A stretch of 64,000 bases of DNA. Source: an uncultured Marinicella sp. (GTDB lineage: Bacteria; Pseudomonadota; Gammaproteobacteria; Xanthomonadales; Marinicellaceae). The DNA is taken from contig CANNBS010000002.1 of assembly GCA_947502925.1 (NCBI GenBank), positions 213,079 to 277,078 on the forward strand, given 5' to 3'. Positions 35,918 through 44,852 of this stretch are shown piece by piece; within the stretch, counting starts at the first letter, position 1, and every line of letters starts with the position of its first letter. The position numbers and the translations under genes are program-made. The notes below the pieces were generated by a model that did not search any database, was not told the origin of the DNA, and saw nothing but the letters and a program-made list of their open reading frames with translations.

Positions 35918-37564
35918 ATGCCCCCAGCTAAAATTCTCATCGGCTTGACTGCCCTGCTTTTTGCCACCGGTTTACAGGCTGCAGAAGCAGATCCTTTAAT
36001 CTATGCCGGTACCTGGTTATCTGTGGTACCTCCGCTGTTAGCCATTGGTGTGGCTTTGTTATTTCGGCAGGTGATTCCGGCGCTGTTTATCGGTTTGATG
36101 TTTGGCGTTTGGCTGATTGGTAATTTATCCTGGCAGGCTTTATGGACATCGCCTTTAATCACGGTTCAGGAATATACGGTTGGCGCACTGGCAGATGCGG
36201 ATCATGCGTCTGTGATAATTTTTTCCTTATTAATCGGTGGTTTGGTGGGCATCAGTTCACGAAACGGTGGTATGGTCGGCGTGGTTAACCTGATTGTCAA
36301 CTGGGCCAACACGGTGAAACGGGCTTCTTTGGCCACCATAGCCATGGGCTTGAGTATCTTTTTTGATGATTATGCCAATTCCCTGGTGGTCGGTAACACC
36401 ATGCGACCGGTGACCGATAAAATGAAGATTTCCCGGGAAAAACTGGCGTATCTGGTGGATTCAACCGCTGCGCCTATTGCCAGCATTGCTTTTGTCACCA
36501 CCTGGGTGGGCTTTGAAGTGGGCTTGATTGATGAAGCCCTGCGTTCCATTAATCATCAGGGTGATGGCGCTTATATTATGTTCTTGCAGTCCATTCCATA
36601 CAGTTTTTATCCGTTGTTTGCGATTGCGCTCACCATTTATGTAGCCACGACCGGTCGTGATATTGGGCCGATGATTACGGCTGAACAAAAAGCCCGTGCC
36701 GGGGAAATTAACAGCACTGAAGGTATGGGATTGGCGGATGATGACATTCAGCCGATTGAAAACAAGCCGCATCGTGCCATCAATGCCCTCATTCCTTTTG
36801 GCGTGTTAATTGTGGTGGTAATGGGTGGTTTGTATGTCACGGGTTATGATCCGGAAATAGATAACCAGAGTTTAAAAGACATTATCGGCAATTCAGATGC
36901 TTTTAAAGCCATGTTATGGGCCAGTATCGCTGCCACTATCGTGGCTGTGTTAATGAGTGTTGGGCAACGGATATTGACATTCGATGACACCATTGAAGCC
37001 TGGTATGAAGGTATGAAACCGATGTTACAGGCCATTGTGATTTTGGTGCTGGCCTGGTCATTGGCTGCCATCACCGAACAATTAGAAACCAGTCTCTATA
37101 TTTCGTCCTTATTAGAGAACAGCCTGAGTTATTATTGGCTACCGGTCCTGACCTTTTTACTGGCTGCCCTCACCGCTTTTTCTACCGGCTCGAGCTGGGG
37201 CACCATGGGTATTTTAATTCCGCTGATTATTCCCATTACCTGGAATGTTATGAATGCACAAGGCGTGCTGGATGTTGAATATCTGCATATTATTCACATC
37301 ACCATTGCCAGCGTCCTGGCCGGTGCGGTTTGGGGTGATCATTGCTCGCCGATTTCTGACACCACCATTTTATCGTCGATGGCTTCGGGCTGTGACCATA
37401 TTGAGCATGTCCGTACGCAAATTCCCTATGCCATGTATGCCGGCGGCTTTGCCATATTGGTTGGTATTATTCCGGCCAGCTTTGGTTTATCACCCTGGAT
37501 AGCGCTGGCTATAGGTTTAATCGGCATGTATGCCGGTTTACGCTGGCTGGGCACCAAAGTATGA
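35918..37564 (+). CDS. NhaC-family Na+/H+ antiporter
   Basis: An inner-membrane antiporter of 548 residues with about 11-12 hydrophobic segments. Family sequences include SLLIGGLVGISSRNGGMVG, the charged FFDDYANSLVVGNTMRPVTD region, YLVDSTAAPIASIAFVTTW, FSTGSSWGTMGILIP and VWGDHCSPISDTTILSSMA. The N-terminal LTALLFATGLQAAEAD looks like a signal sequence and may be a cleaved leader. The frame opens at 35876 inside the murU stop, but the ATG at 35918 follows AAAGGGA by 8 nt and is preferred. Its stop overlaps nudJ by ATGA. Exchanged ions and any organic-acid coupling are not known. Confidence 0.92.
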   Translation: MPPAKILIGLTALLFATGLQAAEADPLIYAGTWLSVVPPLLAIGVALLFRQVIPALFIGLMFGVWLIGNLSWQALWTSPLITVQEYTVGALADADHASVIIFSLLIGGLVGISSRNGGMVGVVNLIVNWANTVKRASLATIAMGLSIFFDDYANSLVVGNTMRPVTDKMKISREKLAYLVDSTAAPIASIAFVTTWVGFEVGLIDEALRSINHQGDGAYIMFLQSIPYSFYPLFAIALTIYVATTGRDIGPMITAEQKARAGEINSTEGMGLADDDIQPIENKPHRAINALIPFGVLIVVVMGGLYVTGYDPEIDNQSLKDIIGNSDAFKAMLWASIAATIVAVLMSVGQRILTFDDTIEAWYEGMKPMLQAIVILVLAWSLAAITEQLETSLYISSLLENSLSYYWLPVLTFLLAALTAFSTGSSWGTMGILIPLIIPITWNVMNAQGVLDVEYLHIIHITIASVLAGAVWGDHCSPISDTTILSSMASGCDHIEHVRTQIPYAMYAGGFAILVGIIPASFGLSPWIALAIGLIGMYAGLRWLGTKV

Positions 37565-38007
37565 GAAGCTGGTTACCACGGGTCACTGTCGCCACCATCG
37601 TCGAGCAAGATGGGCGGTTTTTAATGGTTGAAGAAGACGTGCATGGTGAATTAAAACTGAATCAACCGGCAGGTCACTTAGAACCGAATGAAACACTGCC
37701 ACAAGCCGCCGCCCGTGAAACCCTCGAAGAAACTGCCTGGCAGGTCCAGATTAATTATCTGGTGGAATTTTCACAGTGGACCAGCGAATCAGGCAACCAT
37801 TATTTACGGGCTTGTTTTGCCGGCACGGCCCTTAAACTCATCCCCGATCAAATCCTGGATGACGGCATTCTTCGCGCTGTCTGGTTAACCCGCGATGAAG
37901 TCGCTGCGCGCGATGAACAGTTACGTTCACCCCTTGTGTTGCACCACATTGACCACTATATCAAAGGCAAGAAAACACCCTTAGATATCTTTAGTTATTA
38001 CGATTAA
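37561..38007 (+). CDS. nudJ: NUDIX hydrolase, NudJ-like
   Basis: A 148-residue Nudix protein similar to NudJ, which acts on thiamine pyrophosphate precursors and nucleoside di/triphosphates in E. coli. The Nudix box is GHLEPNETLPQAAARETLEE followed by TAW: the spacing G-x5-E-x7-REUxEE holds, but the usual Gly near the end is Ala. The start MRSWLPRVTVATIVEQDGRFL and the LNQPAGHLE entry are typical. It overlaps the NhaC stop by ATGA and precedes mnmA by 6 bp, the usual nudJ-mnmA-hflD order. Confidence 0.9.
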   Translation: MRSWLPRVTVATIVEQDGRFLMVEEDVHGELKLNQPAGHLEPNETLPQAAARETLEETAWQVQINYLVEFSQWTSESGNHYLRACFAGTALKLIPDQILDDGILRAVWLTRDEVAARDEQLRSPLVLHHIDHYIKGKKTPLDIFSYYD

Positions 38008-38013
38008 AACACC

Positions 38014-39129
38014 ATGACCGAAAAAATCATCGTAGGCATGTCCGGTGGCGTCGATTCCTCGGTCAGTGCCGCACTTTTACAACAAAAATACCCCCATGAT
38101 GTCGCCGGTATGTTTATGAAAAACTGGGAAGAAGACGACACCAGTGAGACCTGCACAGCTGATGAAGATGTTAAGGACGCCCAGTCAGTCTGTGACCGTT
38201 TAGGCTTAACACTGCATCGCCGTAATTTTTCGGCTGAATATTGGGATTATGTGTTTAGTGAATTTTTAGAAGAATATCAAAAAGGCCGGACCCCCAATCC
38301 CGACATTCTGTGTAACCGGGAAATTAAATTTAAAACCTTTTTAGACCATGCCGATGATTTGGGGGCTGAATTTATCGCCACGGGTCATTATGTTCGCAAA
38401 GCTGAAGTAAAGGGTGAATTCAGGTTATTGAAAGGTGTTGATAACAACAAAGACCAAAGTTATTTCCTCTATGCCATCAAACAACACCAGCTGGCCCGCA
38501 GTTTATTCCCGGTCGGTGAATTAGAAAAACCCGCCGTTCGAGATAAAGCCGCCGAATTAGGTTTATCCGTGCATGATAAAAAAGACTCCACCGGTATATG
38601 TTTTATTGGTGAAAAACGTTTTCAGGATTTTTTAAGCCAGTACCTCAAACCCAATCCCGGTGAGATTGTGACACCCGATGGCACCGTGGTTGGCAAACAC
38701 AATGGCCTTATGTACTACACCATTGGCCAACGTCAAGGCTTAGGCATCGGTGGTGTTAAAAAGGCTTTGGCTGAGCCCTGGTTTGTGATTGCCAAAGCGC
38801 ATAAAAATAATCAATTGATTGTCGGTCAGAGTAACCATAACCATCTTATTATGGGGCAACAACTGCGTGCCGACCAAGTTAATTGGATTAGCGGTCAGGC
38901 ACCCGAATTTCCACTGCGGTGCAATGCTAAAATACGCTACCGTCAACCGGATCAAGCCTGCAGCATTACCCTCACTGACAATGGCCAGTTAACTGTTGAT
39001 TTTGAACAATCCCAACGCGCCATAACACCCGGTCAGTCTGTGGTTTTCTATCTCGATGATATCTGTTTAGGTGGTGCGGTGATTACTGATTCTGATTTAT
39101 TGACCTCAACCTGCGAGTTAAAACCATGA
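38014..39129 (+). CDS. mnmA: tRNA 2-thiouridylase MnmA
   Basis: Thiolates U34 of tRNA-Lys, -Glu and -Gln. The 371-residue protein has the PP-loop ATPase motif [16 protein letters not shown], the tRNA/sulfur-site Cys in [10 protein letters not shown] (C100), [18 protein letters not shown], and the second catalytic Cys in [13 protein letters not shown] (C196). The C-terminal beta-barrel ([17 protein letters not shown]) is complete. It follows nudJ by 6 bp and overlaps hflD by ATGA. Confidence 0.97.
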   Translation: MTEKIIVGMSGGVDSSVSAALLQQKYPHDVAGMFMKNWEEDDTSETCTADEDVKDAQSVCDRLGLTLHRRNFSAEYWDYVFSEFLEEYQKGRTPNPDILCNREIKFKTFLDHADDLGAEFIATGHYVRKAEVKGEFRLLKGVDNNKDQSYFLYAIKQHQLARSLFPVGELEKPAVRDKAAELGLSVHDKKDSTGICFIGEKRFQDFLSQYLKPNPGEIVTPDGTVVGKHNGLMYYTIGQRQGLGIGGVKKALAEPWFVIAKAHKNNQLIVGQSNHNHLIMGQQLRADQVNWISGQAPEFPLRCNAKIRYRQPDQACSITLTDNGQLTVDFEQSQRAITPGQSVVFYLDDICLGGAVITDSDLLTSTCELKP

Positions 39130-39740
39130 GAGATAAAACCATCGCTTTAGCCGGTGTCTATCAAGCCGCTGCCTGTGCCCATGAACTGGCCCAATCCGGT
39201 GCAGTCAGTCGCAGAGATTGCTTTGCCGGTAGTATTAACAGCCTGTTTGTGGTCGACCCCGATTCCACCCCGGCGGTTTTTAATAACGATATGAATCGCG
39301 TGGCTTTGGGTTTAAGAACCCTGATTAAATCGTTTAATAAAGACAAAGCCTATCTGAATATCATTAAATATGTACTGACGCTGTTAAACCTGCAATCTAA
39401 GTTTATTAATAATGACGCCATGGTCAGACAAGTCCAGCATGGAATTCAGCAAGCCAGTCATCTTGGGTCTTTCGATGAACATGAAACCGCCATCATTGAA
39501 ATACTGGCCGCCACCTACTCAAAGACCATCAGTCAATTACAGCCCCGTGTGATTATCGCCGGACAGCCCTACCATTTAAAAAATAATGAAGTCACAGAAC
39601 AAATTCGTGCCATTTTACTGGCCGGCATTCGCTCAGCGGTACTCTGGAAACAGGTGGGTGGCAGTCACCTGCAGTTATTGTTTAAACGCAAAGCCTATAT
39701 CCAACAAGCCGAACAACTTCTTAAAGAACGGTCGCTCTAA
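39126..39740 (+). CDS. hflD: High-frequency lysogenization protein HflD homologue
   Basis: A 204-residue, mostly helical membrane-associated protein. Typical sequences are [23 protein letters not shown] (shortened: [18 protein letters not shown]), [50 protein letters not shown] C-terminal helices (given as [18 protein letters not shown]) and [19 protein letters not shown]. The name comes from its effect on phage lambda CII in E. coli; the cellular role is unclear. It overlaps mnmA by ATGA. The purB gene that often follows is absent; a repeat-rich spacer comes next. Confidence 0.94.
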   Translation: MRDKTIALAGVYQAAACAHELAQSGAVSRRDCFAGSINSLFVVDPDSTPAVFNNDMNRVALGLRTLIKSFNKDKAYLNIIKYVLTLLNLQSKFINNDAMVRQVQHGIQQASHLGSFDEHETAIIEILAATYSKTISQLQPRVIIAGQPYHLKNNEVTEQIRAILLAGIRSAVLWKQVGGSHLQLLFKRKAYIQQAEQLLKERSL

Positions 39741-40064
39741 GCCGCGGAGTGCTGCTGAGCAGCACGACCCGCCGAGCCGGTTAGCCAGGTAAATGAAGTC
39801 ATGCGGTTTTGCGAAGCAAAGAAGCGTGACGGAATGTCCGTTAAGGCCGTGAGCGAGCGGCCGCTTCCGCTCCCAGCTCACGCGGCAGACCTCCATCCGT
39901 GGAGGCCAATCAGAGGCGAAGAGAATAGCCAATGAGCACATGGCGGTTTTGCGTAGCAAAGAAGCCTTGTGTGAATGGCGTCATTCGTGCGAAGTTATAC
40001 GATGTGTTCGCCGTGGCCGCTTTCACTTTTGTCGGGAACAAAAGTGAATGAAGTCCCAAGAACA
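39741..40064. repeat. Hairpin-rich intergenic repeat element after hflD
   Basis: The 450-bp gap between hflD and acnA contains no gene that I can support. Its first 320 bp are GC-richer than the neighbours and hold several repeats. A 17-bp palindrome GTGCTGCTGAGCAGCAC is at 39749-39765. GGCCG/CGGCC is at 39845-39862. CCTCCA-TCCG-TGGAGG is at 39890-39905. A 23-bp direct repeat starting GCGGTTTTGCG occurs at 39803-39825 and 39943-39965 with one mismatch. An 11-bp-stem hairpin is at 40022-40048. The last 25 bp (40040-40064) recur upstream of lapA, and GGAGTGCTGCTGAGC (39746-39760) recurs at 56560-56574. This mosaic resembles a non-autonomous or REP-type element. Confidence 0.7.
40022..40048. repeat. 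Perfect 11-bp inverted repeat
   Basis: TTCACTTTTGT (40022-40032), loop CGGGA, ACAAAAGTGAA (40038-40048). The right arm is the start of the dispersed 25-bp repeat. No T-run follows, so it is unlikely to be a simple terminator. Confidence 0.85.
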
Positions 40065-40109
40065 CACCTTTATAAGCCACAACAGAGGCTGTCTTTTTAG
40101 TTAGAAAAA

Positions 40110-40118
40110 TGCGATAAT
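40110..40118 (+). promoter_or_regulatory. Extended -10 promoter of acnA
   Basis: TGCGATAAT has the TGn extension plus GATAAT (5 of 6). Initiation near 40125 would leave a leader of about 65 nt with AAGGGG 10 nt before the ATG at 40191. Confidence 0.4.
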
Positions 40119-40190
40119 ACCGCGCTTTTTAACGGTTGCCCACACGTGCAACTGCTTTATTAATCCAACGACTTAAGGGGTCCGATAAAA

Positions 40191-42854
40191 ATGAGTGACA
40201 CATTAAAAACTGCCATGCAACTGGCCGTTAACAATAAAAATTACCGTTACTACAGCTTAGCCAAACTTAACGAACAATATGATATTAATAAGCTGCCGTT
40301 TAGTTTAAAAATTTTATTGGAAAACCTGCTGCGTCATGAAAATGGCGTGGATGTCACCGTTGATGATATTAAAGCCTTATGCCAATGGGATCCGAAAGCC
40401 AAACCAAGCACTGAAATCGCCTTCACGCCTTCACGGGTTGTGTTACAGGACTTTACCGGCGTTCCGGCGGTGGTTGATTTAGCCGCCATGCGCGATGCCA
40501 TGAAAAGCCTCGGAGGTGATGTCCAAAAAATTAATCCCCTGTCACCGGCTGAACTGGTGATTGACCATTCGGTGCAAGTGGATAAATACGGTACCGAAGA
40601 TGCCGCTGAACGTAACACACAAATTGAATTTGAACGCAACATGGAGCGTTACGGCTTTCTCAAATGGGGCCAGTCTGCTTTTGACAGTTTCAAAGTGGTA
40701 CCGCCGGGTAATGGTATTGTTCACCAGGTTAACTTAGAGTACTTAGCCCGTGTGGTTTTTGGTGCCGAGCAAAATGGCGAATTGACCGCTTATCCAGATA
40801 CAGTGGTCGGAACGGATTCACACACCACCATGATTAATGGTTTGGGTGTCCTTGGCTGGGGTGTCGGTGGTATCGAAGCCGAAGCCGCCATGCTGGGCCA
40901 GGCCATTTCCATGCTGATTCCACAGGTGGTTGGCTTTAAATTAACCGGTCGCTTACCGGAAGGTGCCACCGCCACTGATCTGGTGTTAACCGTGGTTGAA
41001 ATGCTGCGTGAACATGGTGTGGTGGGTAAATTCGTTGAATTCTTTGGATCAGGCCTGCAGCACTTACCATTGGCCGATCGCGCCACCCTGGCCAATATGG
41101 CACCTGAATATGGCGCCACCTGCGGTATTTTCCCTGTGGATGAGGAAACCTTGCGATACTTAACCCTGTCAGGTCGCAGCGAAGAACAGGTTGAATTGGT
41201 CAAACAATACGCCAAAGCCCAGGGCATGTTCCACGATGAAAACAGTGAAGATGCTGAATATACAGCGGTTCTTGAGTTGGACATGGGCACCGTGGTTCCC
41301 AGTATTTCAGGTCCAAAGCGCCCACAGGATCGCATCGTGTTAACCGAAGCCAAAGAAAAGTTTAACAACCTCTTTAATGCCTTTGAAAATGGCCGTGATA
41401 AAAAATCCATTCCCGTTAAAGCTGAACGCGGTGAATATCAGTTTACTGATGGTGATATTGCCGTTGCCGCAATCACTTCTTGTACCAACACGTCTAATCC
41501 TGCGGTGATGCTGGGCGCCGGTTTACTGGCGCGGAATGCCGCTGAAAAAGGCTTATCGGTTAAACCCTGGGTAAAAACATCTTTGGCACCCGGTTCTAAA
41601 GTGGTGACACACTACTTACAGTCAGCCGGCGTGTTAGACGATTTGCAATCCTTAGGTTTTAACGTGGTTGGTTTCGGTTGTACCACCTGTATTGGTAATT
41701 CAGGCCCCTTAGATCCGGCCTTGTCAAAAGCCATTAACGACAATGACTTAATCGCCACTTCAATTTTATCGGGTAACCGTAACTTCGAAGGCCGGATTCA
41801 TGCCGATGTGCGCATGAATTTCCTGGCCTCTCCGCCTTTGGTTGTGGCCTATGCCATTGCCGGCACCATGGACATCGATGTCCAGAAAGACCCACTCGGA
41901 CAAGATCAAGACGGTAACGATGTGTTTTTAAATGATATCTGGCCGAGTAATCATGAAATTGCCGACACCATTCAGGACAATGTCTCCAATGACATGTTTG
42001 CCAAAGGTTATGAAGGTGTTTTCGAAGGTGATGATAACTGGAAAAATGTGAAAACCTCTGAATCTGAGCTGTTTGACTGGCAGGATGATTCCACATACAT
42101 CAAAAACCCGCCCTATTTTGAAGGCATGACCCTGGATATCGACGGTATCAGTGACATTAAAGGTGCCCGGGTGTTGGCTAAACTGGGTGATTCAGTGACC
42201 ACCGACCACATTTCACCGGCCGGTGCCATTGCCGAGGATTCTCCGGCCGGTCACTACCTGAAAGACAAAGGTGTACCGAAATCGCAGTTTAACTCTTACG
42301 GTTCACGCCGCGGTAATCATGAAGTGATGATGCGTGGTACGTTTGCCAATATTCGCTTACGCAATGAATTGGCACCGGGCACTGAAGGCGGCTGGACCCG
42401 CCATCAGCCTTCGGATGAACAAATGAGTATTTTTGATGCTTCCGTGAAGTATCAGCAGGACAATGTACCGCTGGTGATTATCGCCGGCACTGAATACGGT
42501 ACCGGGTCTTCTCGCGATTGGGCCGCTAAAGGCACGAACTTATTGGGTGTCAAAGCGGTCTTAGTCCAAAGCTATGAACGTATTCACCGCTCCAACTTAG
42601 TCGGTATGGGTGTGATTCCATTACAATTTAAAGATGGTGAAAGTGCTGAGACCTATAACTTAACCGGTCATGAAACCTATGACATAACCGGATTAGACAA
42701 CGGTAACAGCAAAACAGCTCAGGTCAGAGCCGTGCATGAAGATGGCAGTGACATTGAGTTTGAGGTGGATGTGCGCATCGATACCCCTAAAGAAGTGGAA
42801 TACTGTCGCCACGGCGGTATTTTACATTATGTATTAAGAAACCTGGCCGGTTAA
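40191..42854 (+). CDS. acnA: Aconitate hydratase A
   Basis: Citrate-isocitrate isomerase of the TCA cycle, IRP1/AcnA type, 887 residues (E. coli AcnA is 891). N-terminal matches include [18 protein letters not shown] and [20 protein letters not shown]. The three 4Fe-4S ligands are C431 in [13 protein letters not shown] and C497 and C500 in [14 protein letters not shown]. The C-terminal swivel domain has [35 protein letters not shown] and [17 protein letters not shown]. It is monocistronic, with a strong terminator 10 bp past the stop. Confidence 0.98.
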   Translation: MSDTLKTAMQLAVNNKNYRYYSLAKLNEQYDINKLPFSLKILLENLLRHENGVDVTVDDIKALCQWDPKAKPSTEIAFTPSRVVLQDFTGVPAVVDLAAMRDAMKSLGGDVQKINPLSPAELVIDHSVQVDKYGTEDAAERNTQIEFERNMERYGFLKWGQSAFDSFKVVPPGNGIVHQVNLEYLARVVFGAEQNGELTAYPDTVVGTDSHTTMINGLGVLGWGVGGIEAEAAMLGQAISMLIPQVVGFKLTGRLPEGATATDLVLTVVEMLREHGVVGKFVEFFGSGLQHLPLADRATLANMAPEYGATCGIFPVDEETLRYLTLSGRSEEQVELVKQYAKAQGMFHDENSEDAEYTAVLELDMGTVVPSISGPKRPQDRIVLTEAKEKFNNLFNAFENGRDKKSIPVKAERGEYQFTDGDIAVAAITSCTNTSNPAVMLGAGLLARNAAEKGLSVKPWVKTSLAPGSKVVTHYLQSAGVLDDLQSLGFNVVGFGCTTCIGNSGPLDPALSKAINDNDLIATSILSGNRNFEGRIHADVRMNFLASPPLVVAYAIAGTMDIDVQKDPLGQDQDGNDVFLNDIWPSNHEIADTIQDNVSNDMFAKGYEGVFEGDDNWKNVKTSESELFDWQDDSTYIKNPPYFEGMTLDIDGISDIKGARVLAKLGDSVTTDHISPAGAIAEDSPAGHYLKDKGVPKSQFNSYGSRRGNHEVMMRGTFANIRLRNELAPGTEGGWTRHQPSDEQMSIFDASVKYQQDNVPLVIIAGTEYGTGSSRDWAAKGTNLLGVKAVLVQSYERIHRSNLVGMGVIPLQFKDGESAETYNLTGHETYDITGLDNGNSKTAQVRAVHEDGSDIEFEVDVRIDTPKEVEYCRHGGILHYVLRNLAG

Positions 42855-42863
42855 GCCGGTCAC

Positions 42864-42893
42864 GCCCACCGATGCCATATCGGTGGGCTTTTT
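42864..42893 (+). terminator. Rho-independent terminator of acnA
   Basis: A perfect 10-bp stem GCCCACCGAT / ATCGGTGGGC with loop GCCAT, followed by TTTTTAT. It overlaps the promoter of the next gene: the -35-like ATGCCA lies in the stem-loop and the -10 box starts 2 bp after the T-run. Confidence 0.93.
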
Positions 42894-42900
42894 ATATAAT
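42872..42900 (+). promoter_or_regulatory. Promoter embedded in the acnA terminator
   Basis: ATGCCA (42872-42877; 4 of 6), a 17-bp spacer, and perfect TATAAT (42895-42900). The ATG of the outer-membrane protein gene is 8 nt downstream (42909), so its mRNA would have essentially no leader. Confidence 0.5.
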
Positions 42901-42908
42901 TGAAAACT

Positions 42909-43889
42909 ATGCGAATTTGTTTACTCTTGTTATTAATTTCAGCCGTCACTGTTTCAGCAGCCGACAAAAATTTGGCGGAGACTTTAGATGAGTGCAGCCG
43001 GATTCAAAGTGATTTTGGTCGCCTGGTTTGTTATGACAATTTAAGCAAAGCCCAACAGACAGGGGCTCAGGAAAACCCTGAAGAAACCTCTGATTCGCAA
43101 CAAACAGCCGATATCCAGAAAAACCAAGCTTCGCAATCGCCTCAGCTACCGGCTTTAATCGCCGATTTAGATGAAGCCGGTCTTTCTTTCAGTCTGGGTC
43201 GGATGGATTTATTGGGTTCTGAGTTTGATGCCATGTTGGTGGGTTTAGGTCACCGCATTCATGTCGCTGATTTTTCATGGTCTGATCAGTCAGATATTCA
43301 TTTCAATGTCTTTGGTCAAATTCGATCGCAGTTTGATGTCGAAGAACTCAGTACCCGTAATAATCGCGGTGGTGCCCTGATTAATACTGACTTCAGTGTA
43401 GGTGGTGAACTGGTTCAGCACCGGCCTGACTGGTCATGGCGTTTATCCTATCGCCATCGCAGCACCCATTTAGGTGATGAATTTTTAATTGAAAACCAGG
43501 ATTATTTAACCAAACGTATAAATTTATCCTACGAAACATTGAAATTCCTGGCTTTTAAATCCCTTGGGTCATGGGATATTTACGGTGGCGGTGGCTTTAT
43601 CACCCGCATGGAACCCAGTGGTTTACACAAATTTCAATGGCAAGCCGGTAGCCAGTATAAAGCCCGCGGTTTTGCTGATTTCACCCCGGTGATTGGTCTG
43701 GACATATCAACCTGGGCGGAAGCAGATCGTGACATCAATGTCTCTTTGCGTGCAGGTTTAGAAATCACTAAATGGTTTAACCGCCCCATCAATGTATTTT
43801 TAGAATATCAGGAAGGCCATGCGCCGTATGGTCAGTTTTATACTGAAGATTTTCGCTATTTTGGTTTAAGTATTTATAATCACTGGTAA
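42909..43889 (+). CDS. Outer-membrane protein, DUF1207-like
   Basis: A 326-residue exported protein. A signal peptide MRICLLLLLISAVTVSA leads into a LDECSRIQSDFGRLVCYDNL segment, a Cys-pair pattern seen in many short gammaproteobacterial exported proteins. A low-complexity Q/S/E linker (about 55-80) follows. The remainder is beta-rich, with RLSYRHRSTHLGDEFLIEN, a hallmark of DUF1207-type barrels, and it ends in an aromatic (LSIYNHW). Function unknown. A TTG nine nt upstream could also start translation, but the TATAAT box ends there, so ATG 42909 is used. No terminator is obvious downstream. Confidence 0.7.
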   Translation: MRICLLLLLISAVTVSAADKNLAETLDECSRIQSDFGRLVCYDNLSKAQQTGAQENPEETSDSQQTADIQKNQASQSPQLPALIADLDEAGLSFSLGRMDLLGSEFDAMLVGLGHRIHVADFSWSDQSDIHFNVFGQIRSQFDVEELSTRNNRGGALINTDFSVGGELVQHRPDWSWRLSYRHRSTHLGDEFLIENQDYLTKRINLSYETLKFLAFKSLGSWDIYGGGGFITRMEPSGLHKFQWQAGSQYKARGFADFTPVIGLDISTWAEADRDINVSLRAGLEITKWFNRPINVFLEYQEGHAPYGQFYTEDFRYFGLSIYNHW

Positions 43890-43946
43890 TTAAGTGCTTT
43901 TAAACACATGACAAATAATCAAAACCCCGACTAATCCACCTACTTA

Positions 43947-44789
43947 CTGATTAATCAACTGCTTAAATTTAAAAAGTTTAAGTATAAATTATTTACCCTG
44001 GCTCTTATCGCCACCCATGTTCCATTAATTGCTTATATTGCCTACATTTTTATATCAAAACAGCACCATTGGACAATAACTGAACTACTTATTCTATTAT
44101 TTGCCACCCTGGCAGGCACCGGTTTTGTATTCTGGTCGATTCATCATTTATTAAAACCACTCAAATACAGTGCTGATGCGCTTGACCGATATCTAAAGGA
44201 TTCAAGCATACTGCCGTTGCCACATCATATCGACGATGAAATGGGTCAGTTAATGCGCAGTATAGGTTATACTCTTAATTCACTCGATCGGCGTTTTCAG
44301 GAACTGGAAAGTGTTTCATCCTATGACTTTTTAACGGACTTACACAACCGACGCTCTGCAAAATCCAAATTAAATAACCATAAACCGCACACCACACAAT
44401 CATTTATGATTATGGTGGATTTAGACAATTTTAAATCAGTCAATGATTGTTATGGGCATTTTGCCGGCGATGTTATTTTGAAAGATCTGTCTGAACAAAT
44501 AAAAACTTGTTTTATCACACCCGATGACTGGGCTGCACGCTGGGGCGGTGATGAATTTCTGCTTGTTCTACATGGCTCAGAACAAACCGTGTTGCAGCAA
44601 CTGTACAGTCTGCAAGATAATATTAATCAAAAACAAGTGCCCTTTGAACAGCATTCAATTAATTACAGTGTCAGTATAGGCGTCACAGAATTTAAAGAAA
44701 ACATGTCTCGCCAAGAAACCCTCAAACAAGCTGATCAAGCCCTGCTAACAGCCAAAAGAAACGGTAAAAATCAGTTATTTAAAGATTAA
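43947..44789 (+). CDS. Membrane GGDEF protein with interrupted or non-canonical N-terminus
   Basis: A diguanylate cyclase whose frame lacks a normal start. An ATG at 43908 is in frame but is followed by TAA at codon 9 (43932-43934). After that stop the frame stays open and codes for two membrane segments (YKLFTLALIATHVPLIAYIA and LLILLFATLAGTGFVFW) and a HAMP-like KPLKYSADALDRYL. The GGDEF domain follows: SSYDFLTDLHNRR, MVDLDNFKSVNDCYGH and ARWGGDEFLLVL with GGDEF intact. No ATG, GTG or TTG occurs before 44217, which is inside the HAMP-like part. I give a CTG start (43947) as a working model; a nonsense mutation making a pseudogene is the alternative. No RxxD site is seen. Confidence 0.65.
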   Translation: MINQLLKFKKFKYKLFTLALIATHVPLIAYIAYIFISKQHHWTITELLILLFATLAGTGFVFWSIHHLLKPLKYSADALDRYLKDSSILPLPHHIDDEMGQLMRSIGYTLNSLDRRFQELESVSSYDFLTDLHNRRSAKSKLNNHKPHTTQSFMIMVDLDNFKSVNDCYGHFAGDVILKDLSEQIKTCFITPDDWAARWGGDEFLLVLHGSEQTVLQQLYSLQDNINQKQVPFEQHSINYSVSIGVTEFKENMSRQETLKQADQALLTAKRNGKNQLFKD

Positions 44790-44852
44790 ATAATGAATCA
44801 TGAGCATATGTTAAAAATTTTCGATATAATTTAAATATTGTTTCAATTAATA

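Noticed and set aside
39675..39959. A 94-codon minus-strand open frame over the hflD end and repeat spacer
   Set aside because: It is antisense to hflD and runs through palindromes; the peptide has no recognisable pattern.
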